Below, in pieces: positions 1-6,228 of a stretch of 7,956 nucleotides of DNA. The position numbers were made by a program, and so were the translations under genes. Location: contig JAQVGK010000145.1 in the NCBI GenBank assembly GCA_028696755.1, positions 1 to 7,956 on the forward strand, written 5' to 3'. How positions within the stretch are numbered: position 1 is the stretch's first letter; each line of letters starts with the position of its first letter. A model generated the notes under the pieces. The model was not told where the DNA came from. It was given only the letters and a program-made list of their open reading frames with translations, and made no database searches. The stretch is from Bacteroidales bacterium (GTDB lineage: Bacteria; Bacteroidota; Bacteroidia; Bacteroidales; ML635J-15).

Positions 1-110
1 CCGTTTTGCCCGGCCCTCCCGCGGAGCTTCGTAGAACAATTATCGCTTAATATGACTATTTTAAGCTCGTTATTTTTTCTACAAATGAGAGTTCTCGCTT
101 TTTTTGCTTA
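1..110. other. GC-rich edge and non-coding leader, possible interspersed repeat end
   Basis: The first 30 or so bases are strongly GC-rich, whereas the rest of the window is AT-rich. They contain a short inverted repeat (CTCC at 16-19 with GGAG at 23-26). Further short complementary pairs follow: GAGCTT at 24-29 with AAGCTC at 63-68, and GTAGAA at 31-36 with TTCTAC at 77-82. These two pairs interleave and do not nest, so a simple hairpin terminator is not supported. No reading frame with recognisable coding character crosses the region. The abrupt composition change suggests either the end of an interspersed repeat or the edge of an unseen neighbouring feature; the window boundary prevents a decision. 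Confidence 0.3.
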
Positions 111-158
111 ACTAAACGACATTGATATATAATTGTGATTTAATTAAAATAAATTCCA

Positions 159-204
159 CTTAAGTACTTTTGTGCACTTTAGACAATTTAGGCACTCAAG
201 GCAC
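159..204. repeat. Degenerate 9-base tandem repeat (TTTAGGCAC-like)
   Basis: About five imperfect units follow one another: CTTAAGTAC (159-167), TTTTGTGCAC (168-177), TTTAGACAA (178-186), TTTAGGCAC (187-195) and TCAAGGCAC (196-204), followed by a partial TTCC. The period is nine bases except for one ten-base unit. The array ends seven bases before the stop codon of the minus-strand peptidase gene, so it lies in that transcript's 3' untranslated end. A spurious plus-strand reading frame across it shows the periodicity as a repeated three-residue pattern. Its function is unknown; it does not look like a terminator, since it has no strong hairpin or T-run. Confidence 0.6.
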
Positions 205-211
205 TTCCTCC

Positions 212-1468
212 CTAATACCTCTTCACAAAATCAATCACAAACCTGTAAACGCTTTCGTAAGCGGCAAAGTTTAGATCTTGAGGAACATCTTCGGGCTGGT
301 GATAGTTGCTATTATTTCCATCTGTGTAAACAAAAACTGCATTTACACCCTTTGCAAAAAACGAAGCGTGATCGCTTGAATAAGTTGCACCAGTTGTGTT
401 CATCACCTCGAAATATTTTTTATCAGCATTCATTTGTTTCATAAGTGTGTCAACAGCAGGATATTCTTTCGCATTAAACATATAAACACCCTCCTCTCCT
501 GTTCCAACCATGTCGAAATTGAACATCACTTTAACTTTGGACAAATCGAACGGAGGATTTTCGGCCATATATTCAGACCCCAGCAATCCAGCTTCTTCGC
601 CACTGAAAAGTGCAAATACCATTGTATAATCAAGCTTTTTCTGAGAAGCATAATATTGTGCAAGATTTAAAACCATCGCAACACCACTTGCGTTATCATT
701 TGCCCCTGGATACATTATCTCGCCCATCATACCAAGATGATCATAATGAGCGGCAATCAAAACAATAGAATCGGATTTTCCTTGAAGGTATCCCACTACA
801 TTTCTAGTCTTGTAATCCTCAACAAAATCGTTCTTAATTTTAATATAAACCGAATCGGCATCCTTTACTATTTTATCAGGTTTTACCTGAATACTTACAT
901 AATTCTTTATTGAAGTACGAGCAGTAAATTTCAATCGTCCAGAGCCCTCAATAACACCTGCAGCATTAATGTAATTCTTTGCAAAAATTGTATTGGCAAA
1001 TGCATATAGCTCAGGATTATTTAAGGCTGTGGAATCTATACAAATAAAGCTTCCCGAATGATCATCGCTAAGAAAATGTCTTAGAACCCACTGATTAGTT
1101 AATGTAGTTTTCGTAATCCATTCGATTTTAAATTTACCATCCACTTCTGGCGAAGATGGAATCACAATAAAATCCTTAGCAGGGATCAACATATTGTTGT
1201 CGAATCCAAATACTGGTTTTTCTGCAAAACGATTAATATCTGTGGTATATTCCTGATAAAAAGAACTGCCAAAAGCTTTTAATCCTATGGTTTTAAATTC
1301 TCCTGAAAGATATACAGCCGTAATACTATCACCATAATTAACATAACCTCTACCGTAATATTTTGGTGAACAAATTTCATCAATTACATTACGGGCATAT
1401 TTCATATCCTGAGCGAATAATCCTACAACTAGTGCAAGAAAACTCATTGTTAGAAAAAATCTTTTCAT
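212..1468 (-). CDS. Secreted M28-family zinc peptidase
   Basis: The product is a 418-residue predicted metallo-aminopeptidase of family M28, acting outside the cytoplasm. Residues 1-19 are a signal peptide (KR, hydrophobic core, cleavage probably after FA before QD). There is no lipobox cysteine, so it should be released by ordinary signal peptidase. The catalytic domain lies in about residues 222-418 and has the full two-zinc set: HYDHLG (His241), GANDNASG (Asp258), GEE (Glu291 as general base, Glu292 as ligand), FDM (Asp319) and YH (His390). A conserved SDH is at 365-367. The assignment of each ligand follows known M28 structures and was not modelled. Residues 90-200 are less conserved and may be a degenerate insert or PA-like region. 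The gene starts 6 bases after the mgtE stop and should be translated from the same mRNA. The true substrate (peptide, or another amide as in the related glutaminyl cyclases) cannot be read from sequence. Confidence 0.93.
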   Translation of the reverse strand: MKRFFLTMSFLALVVGLFAQDMKYARNVIDEICSPKYYGRGYVNYGDSITAVYLSGEFKTIGLKAFGSSFYQEYTTDINRFAEKPVFGFDNNMLIPAKDFIVIPSSPEVDGKFKIEWITKTTLTNQWVLRHFLSDDHSGSFICIDSTALNNPELYAFANTIFAKNYINAAGVIEGSGRLKFTARTSIKNYVSIQVKPDKIVKDADSVYIKIKNDFVEDYKTRNVVGYLQGKSDSIVLIAAHYDHLGMMGEIMYPGANDNASGVAMVLNLAQYYASQKKLDYTMVFALFSGEEAGLLGSEYMAENPPFDLSKVKVMFNFDMVGTGEEGVYMFNAKEYPAVDTLMKQMNADKKYFEVMNTTGATYSSDHASFFAKGVNAVFVYTDGNNSNYHQPEDVPQDLNFAAYESVYRFVIDFVKRY

Positions 1469-1474
1469 AAAGTT

Positions 1475-2836
1475 TTAATAAAAATATCCAAAAATCATTC
1501 GGGCAATAACCAGATATATAAACAGTCCCATTATATCATTTGTTGTAGTGATAAACGGACCTGTTGCAATTGCGGGGTCGATTTTAAATTTATCAAGCAG
1601 AAGTGGCACAAAAGTTCCGAAAACTGTTGCAAATACAATAACAGCAAACAATGCAGTGCTAACAGTAATAGTTAGAGCAAAATTGTCGGCAAAAATCAAA
1701 TTATAAACAAAAATCAAAGATGCACATACTAATCCGTTAAGCAATCCCACCTTAAACTCTTTAAATAGTTTTCGTGACATCGAATGTAAATCCACATCAC
1801 CAGAAGCCAAACCTTGCACAACAATTGCCGATGACTGCACACCAGCATTTCCTGCCATAGCTGCAATCAAAGGTAAAAACAATGCTAGAACAGCATATTT
1901 GGCAATATCATCTTCGTAAAAACCGAGAATAAGAGAACCGAGAATTCCACCCGCCATTCCAATCACAAGCCACGGAATTCTGGAGCGCGATTGACGAATA
2001 ACATTATCAGAAAAGTCGACATCTTGTGTAATACCCGACATCAATTGATAATCCTCTTCTGCTTCTTCACGGATAACGTCCACAACGTCATCAATAGTGA
2101 TTCTACCAACTAATCGGCCAATACCATCGACAACAGGAACTGCAACAAGGTCATACTTTTCCATAATCTGAGCAACCTCTTCGCCATCTGTGTCAGTTTT
2201 CACCGAAATTACATCAGCTACAAGGATGCTACTAATTTTTTGATTAGTAGAGCTAAAGAGTAAATCCTTTAATTTTATTGTTCCTTTTAGTTTCCGATTA
2301 TCGTCAATAACATATAGGTAATAAATTTCATCAATATCTTCGGCCTGGTCACGAAGTTCGCCCAAAGCCTGCTTAACAGTAAGGTTTTCGTTAATTGCAA
2401 CGAGCTCTTTCGCCATCAAACCTCCCGCTGTATCCTCATCATAATTCAGAAGATCAACAATATCCCCAGCTTGCTCAAGATCCTTAATGTGTGATAAAAT
2501 TTCTTCACTTTTTTCATCATCAAGGTCGCCAAGTATATCTGCAGCATCATCCGAATCCATTTGCCCGATAAGATGCTCTGCAATTACATCATTTGGCAAA
2601 ACCGATAGCAGCTTGGTTCGCTCCTCTTCTTCGATTTCGACAATTACATCTGCAGCAGTTTCGTGATCAAGTAAAAGAAATAAGTATTTGGCATCATCAA
2701 TATCAATTTCCTCAAAAAACTCAGCTATTTCAACAGCATGTAATTCTTCCATCAACTTAATTGCCTGTGCCTCATCTTTTGACTCAATGCACTGCTTTAA
2801 GCTGTCGAAAATGTCCTTATTAATTTCAGCTGCCAT
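1475..2836 (-). CDS. mgtE: Magnesium transporter MgtE
   Basis: The product (453 residues, usual length for the family) is a homodimeric inner-membrane Mg2+ channel gated by cytoplasmic Mg2+. The order of parts is typical. An acidic helical N domain covers about residues 5-130, and two CBS domains lie at about 139-195 and 204-258. A connecting helix follows, then five membrane helices in about 287-450. Family signatures are visible: MAGNAGVQSS at 327-336 and PAIATGPFITTTNDIMG at 421-437. Asp434 in the latter corresponds to the pore aspartate known to bind Mg2+ in the Thermus protein. The many Asp and Glu residues in the N and CBS domains fit the known Mg2+-sensing role. The gene lies 53 bases behind ksgA with its own promoter-like sequence in the gap, which is too short to hold an M-box riboswitch. 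The gene looks intact. Confidence 0.97.
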   Translation of the reverse strand: MAAEINKDIFDSLKQCIESKDEAQAIKLMEELHAVEIAEFFEEIDIDDAKYLFLLLDHETAADVIVEIEEEERTKLLSVLPNDVIAEHLIGQMDSDDAADILGDLDDEKSEEILSHIKDLEQAGDIVDLLNYDEDTAGGLMAKELVAINENLTVKQALGELRDQAEDIDEIYYLYVIDDNRKLKGTIKLKDLLFSSTNQKISSILVADVISVKTDTDGEEVAQIMEKYDLVAVPVVDGIGRLVGRITIDDVVDVIREEAEEDYQLMSGITQDVDFSDNVIRQSRSRIPWLVIGMAGGILGSLILGFYEDDIAKYAVLALFLPLIAAMAGNAGVQSSAIVVQGLASGDVDLHSMSRKLFKEFKVGLLNGLVCASLIFVYNLIFADNFALTITVSTALFAVIVFATVFGTFVPLLLDKFKIDPAIATGPFITTTNDIMGLFIYLVIARMIFGYFY

Positions 2837-2853
2837 TTTTTACTGTTATATTA

Positions 2854-2884
2854 CAAAAGTACAATTTTAATTTTTGTAGGCAAA
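2854..2884 (-). promoter_or_regulatory. Bacteroidota-type promoter for mgtE
   Basis: Read on the minus strand, TTTG (2884-2881) is followed by exactly 19 bases and then TACTTTTG (2861-2854). This matches the Bacteroidota primary sigma consensus TTTG-N19-21-TAnnTTTG in both boxes and in spacing. Transcription would start near 2848, giving a leader of about 10 bases before the mgtE ATG. The -33 box lies just beyond the ksgA stop codon, so mgtE and the peptidase gene can be transcribed without ksgA. Confidence 0.7.
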
Positions 2885-2889
2885 TAATT

Positions 2890-3645
2890 TTAGCCAATCA
2901 GCTTTGTCAAAGTTATAAAATCATCTGGACTAAGTTGCTCTGGTCTAAGACTAAAAAAAGGATGGTCAATGTCTGTTTTATCGCTAATTAATGATTTAAC
3001 AGAATTACGGATTGTTTTACGCCTTTGATTAAAAGCAGTTTTAACAACCATCTTAAGTTTATTTTCATCAATCCCTTCAATTACATTTCGATATCTTACG
3101 AATCTGATAACTCCTGATTTTACTTTGGGTGGAGGGATAAAAACATTTTCGTGGACGGTAAACAGATATTCTATTTTGTAATAAAGCTGAATAAGAACCG
3201 ACAAGATACCATAAGTTTTATTTCCATGAGGCGATGCAATCCTCTCAGCAACTTCTTTCTGTATCATGCAAACTACTTCAGGAATCTGAGATTTATTATC
3301 GAGAACTTTAAAAAATATTTGAGACGAGATATTGTAAGGAAAATTGCCAATTATACAAAATTCTGATTCGAAAAGATTATCAATTCGCATTTTAAGAAAA
3401 TCATCATGAATAAGCCTAAATTCATCGCGGTAATTTTGGGCAAGAAACTCAACCGATTCTGCGTCAATTTCGACCAGTGTAAGATTATGATTTTCTTTAA
3501 TCAATTCGGCAGTAAGCACACCTGTTCCCGGACCAATTTCCAATACTGGAAGTTTTTCACTATTAATTAATGACTGCGCAATTTTTGCAGCAATATTTTT
3601 ATCTGCAAGAAAATGCTGTCCGAGATGTTTTTTTGCTTTAATCAT
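2890..3645 (-). CDS. rsmA: 16S rRNA (adenine1518/1519-N6)-dimethyltransferase RsmA/KsgA
   Basis: This cytoplasmic enzyme uses S-adenosylmethionine to dimethylate two adjacent adenines in the helix 45 loop of 16S rRNA, a late step in small-subunit maturation. The 251-residue product carries the family motifs in order: KHLGQHFL at 6-13, the SAM-binding loop EIGPGTG at 36-42, acidic Glu59 at the end of strand 2 (probable ribose contact), DD at 81-82, and the catalytic motif NFPYN at 101-105 (the family has N-L/F-P-Y). The C-terminal helical rRNA-binding part includes FIPPPKVKSGVIRF and AFNQRRKTIRNS (204-215). It is somewhat shorter than the roughly 270 residues of the E. coli enzyme but looks complete. 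The ATG at 3645 sits right before the conserved N-terminal motif. The gene heads the ksgA-mgtE-peptidase strand group; ksgA next to mgtE is an arrangement I recall from Bacteroidota genomes. Confidence 0.97.
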   Translation of the reverse strand: MIKAKKHLGQHFLADKNIAAKIAQSLINSEKLPVLEIGPGTGVLTAELIKENHNLTLVEIDAESVEFLAQNYRDEFRLIHDDFLKMRIDNLFESEFCIIGNFPYNISSQIFFKVLDNKSQIPEVVCMIQKEVAERIASPHGNKTYGILSVLIQLYYKIEYLFTVHENVFIPPPKVKSGVIRFVRYRNVIEGIDENKLKMVVKTAFNQRRKTIRNSVKSLISDKTDIDHPFFSLRPEQLSPDDFITLTKLIG

Positions 3646-3649
3646 AATG

Positions 3650-3681
3650 CAAAAATGCTAATAAAAATCGACCAAGACAAA
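3650..3681 (-). promoter_or_regulatory. Possible promoter for ksgA, would give a leaderless mRNA
   Basis: On the minus strand, TTTG (3681-3678), a 20-base spacer and CATTTTTG (3657-3650) match the Bacteroidota promoter pattern with one mismatch in the -7 box. The -7 box ends only four bases before the ksgA ATG, so the transcript would begin at or next to the start codon. The mismatch and the AT-rich background keep confidence low. Confidence 0.35.
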
Positions 3682-3728
3682 ACTTTTTAGTAAGATTTAA
3701 CTTTATTGAAGGAGAAGAAGTTTAAAAA

Positions 3729-3875
3729 GGCATGGGGCATGGAGCATGGGATATTAGCGCCAAAGTTCAACATTCTCTTATCCACAAATTTCGCATAGTG
3801 CTATTTTAGCAAAAATATTCTATTTACTTTTATTTGAGTTCCATGCTCCATGCCCCATGCCCCATGCCCCATGCC
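3729..3875. repeat. Inverted pair of heptamer tandem arrays around a 91-base spacer
   Basis: The left arm (3729-3749) is three heptamers, GGCATGG GGCATGG AGCATGG. The right arm (3841-3875) is five, CCATGCT followed by four CCATGCC. The left arm is an exact 21-base reverse complement of the first three heptamers of the right arm (3841-3861), including the single odd unit, so both arms share ancestry and are not chance low-complexity DNA. The spacer (3750-3840) is AT-rich with no convincing gene. The element lies between the divergent ksgA and flippase-like genes, outside both proposed promoters. In RNA it could form a 21-base-pair stem. It resembles heptameric interspersed repeats seen in many bacterial genomes; I cannot name a family. 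Confidence 0.85.
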
Positions 3876-3924
3876 AAAAATATAAATAAATATAAAATTA
3901 GTCACCTAACTAATTCTCAATTGT

Positions 3925-3932
3925 TATCTTTG
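3925..3932 (+). promoter_or_regulatory. Probable -7 promoter box for the flippase-like gene pair
   Basis: TATCTTTG is a perfect TAnnTTTG box placed 13 bases before the TTG start at 3946. No TTTG is found at the usual distance upstream; TTAG at 3897-3900 is the nearest candidate and is too far. The box helps choose the start codon, because any start upstream of about 3939 would not be in the mRNA. Confidence 0.45.
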
Positions 3933-3945
3933 CAAAAAATACATT

Positions 3946-4938
3946 TTGAACAAAAAACTCAAAAATATCATCAAGGTTATTGCATTTACCAGCGTTGGAT
4001 TGTTTCTATTCTGGCTCGTGTATCGCGATTTTGATTTTGCCGATCTTTTTGGCAGAATGAGTCAACTAAATTACGAATGGTTTATTTTAATGGCTGCCAT
4101 TGGAGTACTTAGTCATATCAGCCGAAGTATGCGCTGGCAAATGTTGCTTGAATCGAACGGCGAGAAACCACGATTTATAAATACATTTTTAGCTGTTCTA
4201 AATGGTTACTTTGCAAACATTGCTATTCCACGACTTGGAGAAGTAACAAGATGTGCCGTGGTTTCAAAATATGAGAAAATTCCTTTTCCAAAAGTTCTTG
4301 GGACTATGGTTAGTGAAAGACTTGTTGATGTGCTTGTATTAATTCTATTCACAATTCTTGCTTTTATTGTTGGATCCAGTCAGCTTAAAACTTTCGCCGA
4401 AAACAACCCAGAGCTTGGAAAGAATCTCGAATTTTTGCTTTCTTGGCCAATTCTGTTAGGATTCTTACTGTTCGCTATTATTGGAATTGTTATTTTGGTA
4501 ATGATCGCTCGTGGAAAATTTAACAAATACAAACTTTTTGCAAAAATATCGAGCTTTATTAATAGCTTTTGGGAAGGAATAATCAGCCTGAAGAAAGTAA
4601 AAAAGCCTTTTGTTTTCATTCTGCATTCTCTTTTCATTTGGGCAATGTATTTTCTGATGCTTTATGTCTGTTTTTTTGCGTTCGATAGTATGAAAGACTT
4701 AAGTTTATCGGCAGCACTAATACTTTTTGTTGCAGGAAGCTTTGGAATGGTTGCTCCTGCCCCCAATGGAATAGGAGCATATCACTTTATGATTATTCAA
4801 ACCCTATTAATATATGGTATAAGCAAACAAGATGCTGCCGGATTTGCATTAATTGTTCATGGCTTACAGACTGTTTTGCTAATAATTCTTGGGGTTCTTT
4901 CTTTTGTTTTGATTCCAATTGTTAACAAAACTAAATAA
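3946..4938 (+). CDS. Flippase-like (LPG synthase transmembrane domain) membrane protein
   Basis: This 330-residue polytopic inner-membrane protein belongs to the UPF0104 / lysylphosphatidylglycerol-synthase TM-domain family, which lacks the aminoacyl-transfer domain of MprF. Relatives are thought to move lipids or lipid-linked molecules across the membrane, but the substrate here is unknown. Visible family marks are PRLGEVTR at 95-102, ERLVD at 124-128, and PAPNGIGAYH at 271-280 followed by the closing helices. Hydrophobic segments lie at about 8-26, 45-58, 80-95, 127-143, 168-188, 222-245, 255-270, 281-291 and 299-325. The start is a TTG; the first in-frame ATG (residue 38) would remove the first membrane helix, and the proposed promoter box rules out starts far upstream. 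An ATT codon directly precedes the TTG and is a less likely alternative. The next gene begins one base after its stop. Confidence 0.88.
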   Translation: MNKKLKNIIKVIAFTSVGLFLFWLVYRDFDFADLFGRMSQLNYEWFILMAAIGVLSHISRSMRWQMLLESNGEKPRFINTFLAVLNGYFANIAIPRLGEVTRCAVVSKYEKIPFPKVLGTMVSERLVDVLVLILFTILAFIVGSSQLKTFAENNPELGKNLEFLLSWPILLGFLLFAIIGIVILVMIARGKFNKYKLFAKISSFINSFWEGIISLKKVKKPFVFILHSLFIWAMYFLMLYVCFFAFDSMKDLSLSAALILFVAGSFGMVAPAPNGIGAYHFMIIQTLLIYGISKQDAAGFALIVHGLQTVLLIILGVLSFVLIPIVNKTK

Positions 4939-4939
4939 A

Positions 4940-5914
4940 GTGCCGAGCAATAATCACAAACTGCGAACAACAATAATTCTAGTAATTAAGATTATCGTTG
5001 TTATTTCAGCCTATCTATTTGCTTGGAATAAGTTATCACAAAGTGCCGATTGGTCAACAATTTCCAATTATCAGTCAAAATTAGATTCGATAGATTATGC
5101 AATAATACTTTTCATTTTTTTGTTAATGCTTGTAAACTGGTCGTTAGAAGCTTTTAAGTGGAAATATTCAATCTGTAAAACAGAAAGTATTAGTTTTTTT
5201 AAAGCATTTACAGCTGTGTGGTCAGGCGTTACAATTGGAACAATAACTCCAAACAGAATTGGTGAATTTGCTGGACGCATTATGTTTTTAAAACCCGAAA
5301 ACAGAAAAATCGCCGCCACTCAAACTTTATATGGTGATCTTTCTCAGTTTATCACAACAATAATGTTTGGAATTATTGGCATTTCGACTTTTTTCGCAAC
5401 AAAATCAGCTAATTTTAACGGCTCATTTTCCGAAATCAGCATTCTTATAATCAGCTTTAGCGCATTAATAATATCGATACTGGTATTCTTTTACTTCAAT
5501 CATCTAATTCAATGGATTAGCAAAATAAGGTTTTTAAAAAAAGTATTCAAAAGTTTCACCCCATCCGACAAATATACAACGAGAGAAAAATCATTGATTT
5601 TGATTTTAAGTATTGTGAGATATGCAGTATTCAGTTTTCAGTTTTTTCTAGCAGTAAGAGTTTTAAAAATTGAAATAAGTTTGATAGATTGTCTCACAGC
5701 AACATCATCCATGTACCTTGCAGTGCATCTATTTCCAAACATTGCACTCGCAGAACCTGGAGTAAGAATTTCGTTCTCTGCAATTTTTTTTGGATCATTC
5801 ACTCAAAGCATTTCGGGAGTTGCGATAGCGTCTCTAATTATCTACCTCATTAATGTTTTAACCCCAATTTTTTTCGGAGGCATAAACTTGCTATTTTTCA
5901 AGAAGAAAAACTAA
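4940..5914 (+). CDS. Second, diverged flippase-like membrane protein
   Basis: This 324-residue polytopic membrane protein (counted from GTG) appears to be a distant member of the same LPG-synthase TM / flippase-like family. The key mark is PNRIGEFAGR at residues 104-113, the counterpart of PRLGEVTR upstream. The late motif is changed to FPNIALAEPGVR (about 265-276), which still follows the family pattern of a proline/glycine-rich loop before the last helices. Hydrophobic stretches lie near 10-30, 52-70, 135-153, 166-186, 222-241, 278-293 and 296-316. The GTG at 4940 is chosen because it follows the upstream TAA by one base, which favours translational coupling; a TTG at 4919 in the same frame would add seven residues and overlap the upstream gene by 20 bases. 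The C-terminus is a basic, lysine-rich tail. Its substrate is unknown; the pairing suggests that the two proteins work together or on related substrates. Confidence 0.8.
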   Translation: MPSNNHKLRTTIILVIKIIVVISAYLFAWNKLSQSADWSTISNYQSKLDSIDYAIILFIFLLMLVNWSLEAFKWKYSICKTESISFFKAFTAVWSGVTIGTITPNRIGEFAGRIMFLKPENRKIAATQTLYGDLSQFITTIMFGIIGISTFFATKSANFNGSFSEISILIISFSALIISILVFFYFNHLIQWISKIRFLKKVFKSFTPSDKYTTREKSLILILSIVRYAVFSFQFFLAVRVLKIEISLIDCLTATSSMYLAVHLFPNIALAEPGVRISFSAIFFGSFTQSISGVAIASLIIYLINVLTPIFFGGINLLFFKKKN

Positions 5915-6228
5915 CAATTAGAAATAATCGGATGATAAATATCAGATATTTTCACTGACAATTCTCACATTTCTCAATAAAAAACCAAACACATCCAAAA
6001 GAAATTGTTAAAAACTTTATTTAAGATTTTCTTAACATTTTAGGTTTATGTCTGTTTATCAGTCATTTAGGTAAATTTTTCAAGAGATATTTTGAATTTT
6101 TGGACAAATAATCGCATTTTTTTTCAACAGCCATGAGTTTATAAACATTTTTTGAGTATTTTTACCAGTTGAATTTCGTTTGAAATTTCGTTTGATTTGG
6201 AACTATTTATTAACTAAATTTTTGTAAT
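5915..6228. other. 314-base intergenic region without a gene
   Basis: This AT-rich stretch separates the flippase-like pair from the secreted-protein gene, both on the plus strand. It contains a perfect small palindrome (AAATATC-A-GATATTT, 5937-5951) and a separated inverted pair TGTTAA (6006-6011) / TTAACA (6032-6037). A 12-base tandem duplication lies near its end. No hairpin followed by a T-run marks a clear terminator. The best promoter-like match is AATTTTTG at 6217-6224, one mismatch from the -7 consensus and four bases before the ATG. Candidate TTTG boxes sit 17 or 22 bases upstream instead of 19-21, so the real promoter is uncertain. Confidence 0.5.
6172..6195. repeat. Tandem 12-base direct repeat upstream of the secreted-protein gene
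   Basis: AATTTCGTTTGA occurs twice in a row without mismatch (6172-6183 and 6184-6195), 33 bases before the start codon at 6229. Each copy contains TTCGTTTG, one mismatch from the -7 promoter consensus, and a TTTG that could act as a -33 box. It could be a duplicated regulator-binding site, a duplicated promoter element, or a replication-slippage product. Confidence 0.6.

Noticed and set aside
172..444. Plus-strand frame opposite the peptidase gene
   Set aside because: It is antisense to a gene with full M28 motifs, and its start lies in the 9-base repeat.
2837..2889. M-box magnesium riboswitch before mgtE
   Set aside because: The gap is only 53 bases and is occupied by a promoter; an M-box needs well over 100 bases.
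3729..3875. CRISPR array
   Set aside because: Units are seven bases without spacers and the two arrays are inverted; no cas gene is present.
3834..4034. Small plus-strand reading frame with repeated His-Ala-Pro-Cys-Pro-Met residues
   Set aside because: The residues are the direct translation of the CCATGCC heptamer array, and the frame then overlaps the flippase-like gene in another frame; no independent coding evidence.
4380..4637. Minus-strand frame inside the first flippase-like gene
   Set aside because: It lies antisense to clear membrane-protein coding sequence and has no recognisable domain.
5937..5951. Hairpin terminator after the flippase-like pair
   Set aside because: The palindrome is AT-only apart from one G-C pair, has a one-base centre and no following T-run, so a stable terminator is unlikely.
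6006..6037. TGTTAA / TTAACA inverted pair as an operator
   Set aside because: Six-base AT-rich arms 20 bases apart are expected by chance in such AT-rich DNA.
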